This document shows positions 23,669 through 30,992 of a DNA stretch of 32,239 nt, in pieces. The notes under the pieces were generated by a model. The model was not told where the DNA came from, did no database searches, and worked only from the letters and a program-made list of their open reading frames with translations. Numbering within the stretch: the stretch's first letter is position 1; every line of letters starts with the position of its first letter. Position numbers and translations under genes: made by a program. The DNA comes from Clostridia bacterium (GTDB lineage Bacteria > Bacillota > Clostridia > Oscillospirales > Feifaniaceae): contig JAFWXR010000046.1 of assembly GCA_017517965.1 (NCBI GenBank), forward strand, positions 1-32,239. The letters are read 5' to 3'.

Positions 23669-23688
23669 GTATCAGCGTAGTAAAATAC

Positions 23689-23765
23689 GGGCCTTTAGCT
23701 CAGTTGGTTAGAGCTCCCGGCTCATAACCGGACGGTCCTGGGTTCGAGTCCCCGAAGGCCCACCA
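23689..23765 (+). tRNA. tRNA with CAT anticodon (elongator Met, or Ile2 read after lysidine modification)
   Basis: 77 nt including an encoded CCA. Acceptor GGGCCTT pairs with AAGGCCC; D-arm AGCTCAGTTGGTTAGAGCT; anticodon loop CTCATAA; TTCGAGT T-loop. The G-C first pair excludes an initiator tRNA. Met and lysidine-Ile2 species cannot be told apart with certainty here. Two imperfections are visible: a C-A mismatch at the top of the anticodon stem (CCCGG/CCGGA) and a T-C mismatch in the T-stem (CTGGG/CCCCG). Own promoter upstream and terminator downstream. Confidence 0.93.
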
Positions 23766-23773
23766 AAACAAGA

Positions 23774-23797
23774 AAACACCCTTTTGGGTGTTTTTTT
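23774..23797 (+). terminator. tRNA gene terminator
   Basis: AAACACCC-TTTT-GGGTGTTT stem (23774-23793) with the T-run continuing to 23797, nine bases after the CCA end. Confidence 0.85.
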
Positions 23798-23975
23798 GTT
23801 TAGCTAAATTCGCCTGTCGGCGAGCTAAATTGAACAAGTTCAGCTAAATTACCTGCGGTAGCTAAATGTGTTACACACGCTTAAAGCGAATTTAATTTAG
23901 CTACTCCAAAGGAGTTATTTAGCTATTGCGAAGCAATTATTTCACTTTGCAACTTGTTGCAAAATTTAGTTATCC
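23798..23975. repeat. Array of eight mini-hairpins separated by an AGCTAAATT-type spacer
   Basis: Spacer AGCTAAATT occurs at 23802, 23823 and 23842 (AGCTAAAT again at 23860), then in reverse orientation, AATTTAGCT at 23894 and ATTTAGCT at 23917. Between them sit short perfect hairpins, each of different sequence: CGCC/GGCG, GAAC/GTTC, ACC/GGT, GTG/CAC, CGCTT/AAGCG, CTCC/GGAG, TTGC/GCAA and TTTGCAA/TTGCAAA, with 1-4 nt loops. The period is about 18-21 bases in the first half. No protein frame, no CRISPR-type equal repeats. Function unknown. Confidence 0.7.
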
Positions 23976-23995
23976 TTCCCTCTCACCCTATTGAC

Positions 23996-24024
23996 TTGAA
24001 GCCCCGAAAATACCGTGATATAAT
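23996..24024 (+). promoter_or_regulatory. Promoter of the AraC-family gene
   Basis: TTGAAG (23996-24001), 17-nt spacer, TATAAT (24019-24024), 30 bases before the GTG start. Confidence 0.65.
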
Positions 24025-24054
24025 GATGACATACAATCGGAAAGGGGCGATACC

Positions 24055-24894
24055 GTGGGAGAACGCAGGGTATACTCACTGCATGCGGCCGAAAAAGCAT
24101 TACAGATAAAGGCTAAGCGCAAATCGGTTAAAAAGCAGACCTCTCTGCACTGGCACGACTGTCTTGAAATTGAACTCGTGCTCTCAGGCAGAGGCACGAA
24201 TATTATCAACGGCAAAAAATATCCGCTTACACGCGGAACAATATATGCCCTCACACCCGCCGACAATCATATAATCACGGTGGAAGAGCCTATTGAACTT
24301 ATCGGAATTATGTTCAGCGAAGATCAGATTTCCGAAGATATGTACGCCGCTTTATTGACTCTTGAAATGTCAGGTGTAGAACTTATTGCAACACCTGACG
24401 AACAGAAATTCTCCGTTTTAGAGCAATATGCTTCAACGATTTTGCAGGAAGTCGGGAATCAGCCTGAACAGCCGTATACTTCCGCTTACGTAAAATCCCT
24501 GCTCGAGTGTATTATCATCGAGCTTCTCCGTGCGCCGAGATGCAACGTGCCCCCGTCGGTCAATCCGCTTATCTGCCGTGCGGTGCTGTATTTACACCGT
24601 CACTATACCGAGCAGATAACGCTGGATTCACTTGCAAAACACCTTCATCTTACCCCAACCTATCTCTCGGCTTATTTCAAAAACAATACGGGGTGTACCT
24701 TCAAACAGTATCTCGTCAATCTGCGTCTGAAACACGCCTGCCGTCTGCTTGTCAGCACGGATTTTTCCGTGACGGAAATATGCCTTGCGAGCGGTTTTTC
24801 ATCATATTCACATTTTATGCGCAGTTTCAACGCTCATTATGGGACAACTCCCGTTCAATACAGAAAAATGAATTCAACAAAAAAGCCCGTCTGA
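24055..24894 (+). CDS. AraC-family transcriptional regulator
   Basis: 279 residues from GTG 24055, with GGAAAGGGGCG upstream. The N-terminal cupin-type sensor has LHWHDCLEIELVLSGRG and GTIYALTPADNHIITVEEP (about 30-85), typical of sugar-sensing regulators. The C-terminal double helix-turn-helix spans about 175-272: ITLDSLAKHLHLTPTYLSAYFKNNTGCTFKQYL and VTEICLASGFSSYSHFMRSFNAHYGTTPVQYR. It faces the 3' end of the GH38-ROK-SIS operon and is the obvious candidate regulator of it, although it does not share a promoter region with it. The last codons and the stop lie inside the terminator hairpin. Confidence 0.92.
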   Translation: MGERRVYSLHAAEKALQIKAKRKSVKKQTSLHWHDCLEIELVLSGRGTNIINGKKYPLTRGTIYALTPADNHIITVEEPIELIGIMFSEDQISEDMYAALLTLEMSGVELIATPDEQKFSVLEQYASTILQEVGNQPEQPYTSAYVKSLLECIIIELLRAPRCNVPPSVNPLICRAVLYLHRHYTEQITLDSLAKHLHLTPTYLSAYFKNNTGCTFKQYLVNLRLKHACRLLVSTDFSVTEICLASGFSSYSHFMRSFNAHYGTTPVQYRKMNSTKKPV

Positions 24895-24907
24895 GACGGG
24901 CTTTTTT
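24879..24907. terminator. Bidirectional terminator of araC and the mannosidase operon
   Basis: A-run, GCCCGTC (24885-24891), TGA loop, GACGGGC (24895-24901), T6. The three-base loop is the araC stop codon itself. Symmetrical, so it can also end the minus-strand operon whose last gene stops at 24912. Confidence 0.85.
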
Positions 24908-24911
24908 AACG

Positions 24912-25514
24912 TTATTTTTCAAAATAATGTGCTTCAACTGCCGCGCAAAGTGCGTGATATACGGGCAGATGCAGTTCCTGTATACGATAGGTTTCACACT
25001 CAGGAACACGGATTGCAACGTCGGCAATTTCGCCGATTTTTCCGCCACCTGCACCTGTCAGGGCAATAGTTGTCGCACCCATTGCTTTTGCAACGGTGAT
25101 GGCATTTACAACGTTTTTCGCATTACCCGAGGTTGAAATTCCGATTACTACGTCACCTTTGCGTACATAGCCGTAGACCTGCTGGGCATATATCATAGAC
25201 GGGTCAACGTCATTCAGATATGCACTTGAAAGTGCACAGTGAGTGGTCAGATTGATGGCAGGCAATGCGCCCTGAAGTTTTTCCCGCAATTCAAGCGGAA
25301 TACGCTCATCGTCTACCGGACGGAGAAGAAGAAAACCTTTCATCAATTCTCCTACAATATGGTCACTGTCTGCCGCACTGCCACCGTTACCGCAGCAAAG
25401 CACCTTGCCGTCGCAATCATAGCAGGCTACGAGTGCATCAAACGCCTTTTTTATGTCGTCACGGCATACTTCAAGTTTCGGATACTGTTCATAAAGACTT
25501 TCTATATTATACAT
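24912..25514 (-). CDS. SIS-domain sugar-phosphate isomerase, GmhA-like
   Basis: 200 residues. GNGGSAADSDHIVGEL (42-57) and the phosphate-binding GISTSGNAKNVVNAI mark a SIS domain of the sedoheptulose-7-phosphate isomerase (GmhA) type, with a C-terminal ETYRIQELHLPVYHALC active-site helix. GmhA makes D-glycero-manno-heptose 7-phosphate; no other heptose genes are present. In this operon, after a mannosidase and a sugar kinase, it may instead isomerise another sugar phosphate. The start overlaps the ROK stop by one base (TAATG) and its ribosome site GGAGAG lies in the last ROK codons. Confidence 0.85.
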   Translation of the reverse strand: MYNIESLYEQYPKLEVCRDDIKKAFDALVACYDCDGKVLCCGNGGSAADSDHIVGELMKGFLLLRPVDDERIPLELREKLQGALPAINLTTHCALSSAYLNDVDPSMIYAQQVYGYVRKGDVVIGISTSGNAKNVVNAITVAKAMGATTIALTGAGGGKIGEIADVAIRVPECETYRIQELHLPVYHALCAAVEAHYFEK

Positions 25515-26446
25515 TATAACTCTCCTTTTATTCCGCTTACGGCAATACTGATTGCCGCAATATCACCTATACTGTCACCAAGCTGTGCAGGTACGATTTC
25601 GCATACGCCTGCCGTCTGTGCAAGACATTCACGGACAATAACGTCCTCCATCTCGCCTCGAAGCAGGTTTTCACTGCGTTGAAAAATACTTCCGATTACT
25701 ATACGTTCGGGGTTAAGCAAATCTATCAGTATGGAAATGCCTCTTCCGAGCATCTGTCCGCTTAATTTCCACACTTCAAGTGCCGCCTTATCGCCGGCAT
25801 TTGCCGCTTCTGCCAGACGTTTTGCCGTAACGGGCGTTCCGTCTGCCCACGAAACAGGCTTGCCCTGCTGTGCATACACTCGTGCCACCGTTTCGCCGAG
25901 CTGTGCGATACCACCGCCCGAACAGTAGCCCTCAAACGAGCCGATTTTTCCGTATCCAACGGGGCCTGCATCGGTAAGTCGCATATGACCGACCTCACCT
26001 GCCGAGCCGTTCGTTCCCGAATAGAGTTTACCGTCGAGAATCAGCCCTGCACCCATACCCGTTCCGCACGTGAGAAACACCATATTTCGTGTTCCGCGTC
26101 CTGCACCGTATTTCCATTCGGCAACGGCACATGCATCGGCATCGTTACGAAGAAAAGCAGGTACTTTAAAACGTTCTGTTAGACGCTTTGTTATTTCAAC
26201 GTTGTCCCATCCGGGCAGATTAGGGGGTGACAGAATCGTTCCCGTAACGGCATTGAGCGGTCCGCCGCAGCTGACACCGATTGCCTTATATCCCTGATGC
26301 TTTTCAACTGCATCAAACAACTGTGCAAGCGTTTCTTCGCAATCGCCCGTCGGTATTGCAAAACGGTCAAGAACGTTTCCGTTTTCGTCGCCTGCCACTA
26401 CGGCACATTTCGTACCGCCTATATCTATTCCGATATATTTATCCAT
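25514..26446 (-). CDS. ROK-family sugar kinase lacking the usual zinc-binding cysteines
   Basis: 310 residues. ATP site GIDIGGTKCAVVAGDENGNVL (6-26), catalytic Asp D102 in FLRNDADACAVAEW, and the second phosphate loop FLTCGTGMGAGLILDGKLY. GSAGEVGHMRL supplies E151 and H154 of the sugar site. The usual ROK zinc loop CxCGxxGCxE is replaced here by GPVGYGKIGSFEGYCSGGG (161-179), with a single Cys. No DNA-binding domain, so this is a kinase, not a repressor; glucose or mannose are the likely substrates. The ATG follows the GH38 stop by 3 bases and uses GAGGAG in the last GH38 codons as ribosome site. Middle gene of the operon. Confidence 0.88.
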   Translation of the reverse strand: MDKYIGIDIGGTKCAVVAGDENGNVLDRFAIPTGDCEETLAQLFDAVEKHQGYKAIGVSCGGPLNAVTGTILSPPNLPGWDNVEITKRLTERFKVPAFLRNDADACAVAEWKYGAGRGTRNMVFLTCGTGMGAGLILDGKLYSGTNGSAGEVGHMRLTDAGPVGYGKIGSFEGYCSGGGIAQLGETVARVYAQQGKPVSWADGTPVTAKRLAEAANAGDKAALEVWKLSGQMLGRGISILIDLLNPERIVIGSIFQRSENLLRGEMEDVIVRECLAQTAGVCEIVPAQLGDSIGDIAAISIAVSGIKGEL

Positions 26447-26449
26447 CGT

Positions 26450-28918
26450 CTACTCCTCAATGAAATTGCACCTGTATGCGCAACCGTCTACAAGTCTGTA
26501 ACTGTCAATAGCAAAGGGTGCGATTTCAGCATTGTTTTCAGTGTCGAAAACTTTTGCAACGAACTTCGTTGTTTTTCCTGCGATCTCATTGAAACGAACG
26601 ATAATTCCGTTGCCGTCTTCAGCAGTTTTTATGCAACTTACCGTGACATTATCCTTATCCACGGATGCATACGATGCCTTCTGTGGAAGATTGCCCTTGT
26701 GATAGGTCTCCGTAATAACGGGGAACTCACAGTTAAGCTCCTCTGCCGTTCTTGCAACGGCAGTAAGATCATCCGTGCAGGCACGGATTGCATAACGGAA
26801 TTCATGCTCACCTATATCCTGCGCCTGAAGCAGTCCGTCACGCTGACCGAAATGATCACCGTAATAACAACTGCGGGCTGCAACCATACGAAGTTCACCG
26901 TTACGGCAGGAAGAAGAGTATCTGCCGTTATTGATAACCGCAAGACCACGTTTGCCGTCACGAATTGCCATCCAGCGAAGCATGGGTAACTCACGTCCTG
27001 CGATTCTTCTGTCGGGCGTTGCAGGGTCCGTCGTAATCGTATCACCCGGCACTTCACGGAGGAATTCACCTTCGGGAAGACCTGCATCAAACGCAAATTT
27101 GACCATAACACGCTCATCGGCAAGGACAAGACGCGTGTCAACGTATAAATTGTCGTCGTTCGCATAAAGCGTATAAGTACGGATAAGACGGCTGTTCTGC
27201 CAAGTCTGTGTAACACGTAAAGACACCTTACACTCGCCCTTATCCACTATATCAAAGCTCGGCTGACCGAACTGACCTATCTTTCCTTCAAAAACGAACT
27301 GACCGTGTGCCCACGTATCGTACGGGCTGTCATCAAGAACGAGTGTACGACATCCGAATTCTCCAAGAAGTTCGCCTTCAGCGGTCTTGATTGAAGCGAT
27401 TTCACCGTCACCGGGATTGAAGGTTACGGAGATACGGTCGTTTGCCAGACGGTGCGGACCTACCTGCAAAGCAGACTCTGAATTACGTTCAAACGTGCGG
27501 TTTCTGTAAACCCAGTAGGTACGCCAGCCGTATGCGGGAACCTCAGCAACGAAAGAGGTATGTCTTGTGTCTACCGCACGGTTTGTGTAATCCGCACGTG
27601 TAATCTGATGTGGGACGGGATTACCCTCATCGTCCGTCACACCCGAGCCGCTGTTGAGATGTACCGAAACGGGAATTCTCGCCGTATGGCTGAGCGGGTT
27701 GAATACTACTACGGGCGTTCCGAGATCGTCAGTTTCCCAGAGTGCACCGCCGTAATCCTTTGACAGAGAAGAGAGTCCCTTATCGGTATCGATTGCCCAC
27801 GAAATGCGCTGTATAGCCGCATTTTCCGTGGTTACGGCATGTGTGATTGCCGAGCCTGCAAATGCATACGCATCGTCATACGCCGCCTTTATACAGCAAC
27901 CCGTAATAATGTCGTGGAACTGATTGAACATAACCTTTTCCCAAGCTTTACGGTTTTCTGCCACGTCAACACGGTGATCGGTACATACCGACGAAAGCAC
28001 CGAAAGACGCTCACTCTCACCGAGTCTGTTTTCACACTGACGGTTGAGATATTTCATTTTGGAATTTGCAGAGTAGCAACCGCTTGCATGATTCTGCAAT
28101 TCACCCGTATAGTCGGGCAATTTGTCCATATGCTCATTGCGAAGCAGTTCAAAATAACTGTTAGGATCAGAGATGACCGCATTACCGGGGTTATTTTTAT
28201 TGTATTCGTTTATAATCTGAAGATTTTTAATCGTCGGTCCGCCGCCGTGATTGCCCACGCCGTAGAAAACCATAACGGGATACGGGAAGTTTTCTGCATC
28301 CCTTACGTGATTTGCAATCTGATTTTCTTCTGTGTAATTCTGACGGTATCCGTAAGGAACACGGTATGTCAGGACCTCGTTGTCCTCACAGTGCCAGCGG
28401 AATGCACGGTCGGGGAACGGATATATCATTTCAGGGTTCTTTAAGAAGCCGTCTGTAGGACGCATAAACACGTAGTTTTTCATACCGCCCTCACGCAGAA
28501 GCCTGGGAAGGCCTGCGCTGTGTCCGAAGGAGTCCACGTTGTAGCCGGTAACCGCCTGCACACCGAACTTTTCTTTAAAATAACGCTGTGAATAGAGCAT
28601 CTGTCGTGCAAAACTCTCCGAAGAGGGCATATTGCAGTCGGGCTGTATCCACATACCGCCTACGATAATCCACTTTCCGTCACGGACTGCCTGACGGATT
28701 TCCTCAAAAAGAGGCGGACAGTTTTCCTCAACCCATTTATAATACGATGCACATGCACAGGTAAATACGAAATTGTCAAATTCACGTATTCTGTCAAGTG
28801 CCGAGCGGAAAGTCGCCTTGACTTCCGACAGACCGTCGGGAAAACGCCAGAGCCAAACGGGGTCAAGATGGCTGTTTCCAATCAGATGTAATCGATTTTT
28901 CACTTCGTTTTTCATCAT
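26450..28918 (-). CDS. Alpha-mannosidase, glycoside hydrolase family 38
   Basis: 822 residues from ATG 28918, chosen because AGGAGAGTGAGG lies directly upstream; an ATG at 28948 is possible but would put that site inside the gene. Zinc ligands H17 and D19 in IGNSHLDPVWLWRFPDG; the nucleophile and third ligand is D129 in GYNVDSFGHSAGLPRL; WIIVGGMWIQPDCNMPS and NQFHDIITGCC, which supplies the late His, complete the GH38 active site. The C-terminal half is the beta-rich family domain. No signal peptide, so it works in the cytoplasm on imported mannosyl oligosaccharides. First gene of an operon with a ROK kinase and a SIS isomerase: release, phosphorylation and isomerisation of the sugar. Exact linkage specificity cannot be read from sequence. 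Confidence 0.92.
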   Translation of the reverse strand: MMKNEVKNRLHLIGNSHLDPVWLWRFPDGLSEVKATFRSALDRIREFDNFVFTCACASYYKWVEENCPPLFEEIRQAVRDGKWIIVGGMWIQPDCNMPSSESFARQMLYSQRYFKEKFGVQAVTGYNVDSFGHSAGLPRLLREGGMKNYVFMRPTDGFLKNPEMIYPFPDRAFRWHCEDNEVLTYRVPYGYRQNYTEENQIANHVRDAENFPYPVMVFYGVGNHGGGPTIKNLQIINEYNKNNPGNAVISDPNSYFELLRNEHMDKLPDYTGELQNHASGCYSANSKMKYLNRQCENRLGESERLSVLSSVCTDHRVDVAENRKAWEKVMFNQFHDIITGCCIKAAYDDAYAFAGSAITHAVTTENAAIQRISWAIDTDKGLSSLSKDYGGALWETDDLGTPVVVFNPLSHTARIPVSVHLNSGSGVTDDEGNPVPHQITRADYTNRAVDTRHTSFVAEVPAYGWRTYWVYRNRTFERNSESALQVGPHRLANDRISVTFNPGDGEIASIKTAEGELLGEFGCRTLVLDDSPYDTWAHGQFVFEGKIGQFGQPSFDIVDKGECKVSLRVTQTWQNSRLIRTYTLYANDDNLYVDTRLVLADERVMVKFAFDAGLPEGEFLREVPGDTITTDPATPDRRIAGRELPMLRWMAIRDGKRGLAVINNGRYSSSCRNGELRMVAARSCYYGDHFGQRDGLLQAQDIGEHEFRYAIRACTDDLTAVARTAEELNCEFPVITETYHKGNLPQKASYASVDKDNVTVSCIKTAEDGNGIIVRFNEIAGKTTKFVAKVFDTENNAEIAPFAIDSYRLVDGCAYRCNFIEE

Positions 28919-28962
28919 TTTCCTCACTCTCCTGTAAGAATTGATCATATATATCTGACAAC

Positions 28963-28991
28963 AGTATATAACACTTCTGCCACGATGTCAT
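28963..28991 (-). promoter_or_regulatory. Probable promoter of the GH38 operon
   Basis: Minus strand ATGACA (28991-28986), 17-nt spacer, TATACT (28968-28963), about 45 bases before the start. The -35 is one base off consensus at its first position, as fits an activated promoter. The rest of 28992-29171 is AT-rich with a short inverted repeat GTCCG/CGGAC near 29065-29080. Confidence 0.55.
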
Positions 28992-29171
28992 TGTTGTTTT
29001 TTCTGAGTTTATTGCATTTTTTACGATTTTCTTATATTATTTTTTTGAAAAACGTCTGTATCAGTCCGTTTTATCGGACAACTGACGTGTTATATTGATA
29101 CCACAGGAGGTATAAATACTATATCGACAACGCAATACGCCCCGTTGCTGTACAACGAAAGGAGAATGATT

Positions 29172-29978
29172 ATGTATAAAATCGGTTTCAGGACAGAAAC
29201 AAATCAAAACAAGCAAAACGATAGTACGGTTGTGCACAAAAATACGGAGAGTGCGAGAAAATCACTCGTTGACGTTTATTTTCCCGACCGTCATCTCACC
29301 TGCTCATATTACAACGACAAGTTCGATTTAAAGCTCGGCGACATCGTATACGTTGACGGAAAACTTGAAGGGCTTCGCGGTCGTGTAACGGATATAAACT
29401 ACACCTTTAAAATCAAACTTTCGGATTATAAGCGTGTGATAAGTGTTGCCGATACGGGCGTTACAGGTGAAATTTTTATGGCAGGTTCGCATTTTATTGC
29501 AAATAAGCCTGACGTTTTGCCCTTCGAAAAGGTTATAACGTGGTTTAAAGCCCCGTCCGAAAACGAAGAATTCGTGTCCTCAACGGATAACGAAAAGTTT
29601 CTCCTTGAAGATTTAAAGGGGCTGAAAATCAGCAATTCAACCGCCGACCTCGGACACGACTACTATATGGAAAACCGTGTGATTTACATTGAAATCAAAG
29701 ATGGCAACGTCAGGGCAATCGTAAACGGAGGCAAGCCTTACGAAGTTGAATTTAACTACCGAAACGGCGAAATCAGCGGTCTCGTCTGCAACTGTTACTG
29801 CACCGGCACCTGTAAGCACGAATTTGCAACACTTCTCCAACTCCGTGAAACGCTCAGACTCATTGATAAAGAATACGGTGACAAATTTTACACCGACTAC
29901 CTTGCCGTAATAAACAAAGGCGTATTCTTTGAGTTTGTTATCGACAACAAATCAAACGGCAGCTTTAAACTCACCTGA
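29172..29978 (+). CDS. SWIM zinc-finger protein of unknown function
   Basis: 268 residues from ATG 29172, seven bases after AAAGGAG; an ATG two codons upstream is too close to that site. The C-terminal part has CNCYCTGTCKHEFATLL with ligands C206, C208, C214 and H216, a CxCx5CxH SWIM finger, usually a nucleic-acid or protein-binding module. Before it, about 160-200, is a beta-rich stretch (YYMENRVIYIEIKDGNVRAIVNGG) typical of the segment leading into SWIM. The N-terminal half (VDVYFPDRHLTCSYYNDKFDLKLGDIVYVDG...LRGRVTDI) resembles a small beta-barrel. The helicase domain often paired with SWIM is absent. No partner gene in an obvious operon. Confidence 0.8.
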   Translation: MYKIGFRTETNQNKQNDSTVVHKNTESARKSLVDVYFPDRHLTCSYYNDKFDLKLGDIVYVDGKLEGLRGRVTDINYTFKIKLSDYKRVISVADTGVTGEIFMAGSHFIANKPDVLPFEKVITWFKAPSENEEFVSSTDNEKFLLEDLKGLKISNSTADLGHDYYMENRVIYIEIKDGNVRAIVNGGKPYEVEFNYRNGEISGLVCNCYCTGTCKHEFATLLQLRETLRLIDKEYGDKFYTDYLAVINKGVFFEFVIDNKSNGSFKLT

Positions 29979-29985
29979 CCAAAAG

Positions 29986-30035
29986 TGTCAAGAAAGACAC
30001 CTTTCTTGACAGCAACCCGTATGACAGAATAAAAT
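29986..30035 (+). promoter_or_regulatory. 11-bp hairpin overlapping a promoter before the HAD gene
   Basis: TGTCAAGAAAG (29986-29996) and CTTTCTTGACA (30001-30011) pair perfectly around an ACAC loop. The right arm supplies TTGACA (30006-30011), which stands 18 bases from TAAAAT (30030-30035): a good promoter for the HAD gene at 30067. No T-run follows the hairpin, so it could be an operator or the 3' end of the SWIM transcript. Confidence 0.55.
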
Positions 30036-30066
30036 AAAAGCAAATGGAATTTCAGGAGGACAGATT

Positions 30067-30921
30067 ATGGCAAAACCGACACCGCCGATTATTGCTATTA
30101 TGTACGATTTTGATAAAACCTTATCAACGAAAGATATGCAGGAATACGGCTTTATCCCCAATCTTGGAATAACCCCCGAAGATTTCTGGAGTGAAGCGAA
30201 AAAACTCAGGGAATCCGAAAATATGGACCCTATTCTCGCCTATATGTATCAGATGCTCAAAAAAGCGTCCGAAAAGCAGGTTCCCGTTACACGTGATGCC
30301 TTCGTTTCATTCGGAAAAGATATAGAATATTATCCCGGTGTCGAGGATTGGTTTGAACGTATAAATGCATACGGAGAGCAAAACGGCGTTGTCATCGAGC
30401 ACTACGTAATCTCCTCGGGAATCAAAGAAATTATCGAAGGGTCTTCAATCAATAAATATTTCAAAAAGGTATACGCCTGCGAGTTTTTGTATAATGAAAA
30501 CAACGTTGCAGTCTGGCCGAAGCTTGCCGTCAATTACACTAACAAAACGCAGTTTCTCTTCAGAATCAACAAGGGCGTTCTCGACGTGTGGGACGACAAA
30601 GCTTTAAACGATTACGTTCCCGAAGAGGAACGTCGTATCCCCTTTCGAAATATGATTTACATAGGTGACGGACTCACGGACGTGCCGTGTATGAAGCTTG
30701 TCAAGTTAAATAAAGGTCAATCCATAGCCGTATTCAACAAGCGAAAAAAGGACGTTGCCGCACAGCTTATGTCGGAAAACCGTGTCGACTTTATTACGGA
30801 AGCAAACTATTGCAAGGACGGCGAGCTTGACAAAATCGTAAAAACCGTTATTGAGAAGATGGCGGTAGTCGAAAATCTGGTAAGACTCCACGACAAACAC
30901 AAAAAATCAATCAGCAAATAA
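30067..30921 (+). CDS. HAD-superfamily hydrolase (phosphatase-like)
   Basis: 284 residues behind AGGAGG. Motif I is DFDKT (D14, D16, T18) near the N-terminus; motif II is VISSGI (about 116-121); motif IV is YIGDGLTDVPCM (about 198-209). A helical cap lies between motifs I and II (about 25-100). The core is complete, so the enzyme should be active, but the substrate cannot be read. The end, from about 260, is a charged helix. Own promoter upstream; the XRE gene follows after 71 bases that hold a weak hairpin AGCAAC/GTTGCT (30931-30947). Confidence 0.85.
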   Translation: MAKPTPPIIAIMYDFDKTLSTKDMQEYGFIPNLGITPEDFWSEAKKLRESENMDPILAYMYQMLKKASEKQVPVTRDAFVSFGKDIEYYPGVEDWFERINAYGEQNGVVIEHYVISSGIKEIIEGSSINKYFKKVYACEFLYNENNVAVWPKLAVNYTNKTQFLFRINKGVLDVWDDKALNDYVPEEERRIPFRNMIYIGDGLTDVPCMKLVKLNKGQSIAVFNKRKKDVAAQLMSENRVDFITEANYCKDGELDKIVKTVIEKMAVVENLVRLHDKHKKSISK

Positions 30922-30992
30922 AAGGGTGACAGCAACAGCGCGTTGCTTGTTTATGATTATGGATCGCAGTATCATAAATGCGAGGTGATATT

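Noticed and set aside
23798-23975. CRISPR array
   Set aside because: The repeated spacer is only 9 bases, flips orientation, and the intervals are palindromes of varied length rather than equal unique spacers; no cas genes nearby.
26297-26989. Plus-strand ORF of 230 codons
   Set aside because: Antisense to ROK and GH38 genes with conserved motifs; composition typical of an opposite-strand shadow.
25000-29000. Heptose biosynthesis cluster
   Set aside because: Only one GmhA-like gene is present; no kinase/adenylyltransferase HldE-type, GmhB or heptosyltransferase, and the partners are a mannosidase and a ROK kinase.
29101-29140. A second ribosome site (AGGAGG) before the SWIM gene
   Set aside because: No ATG, GTG or TTG at a suitable distance that opens a sensible frame; probably chance.
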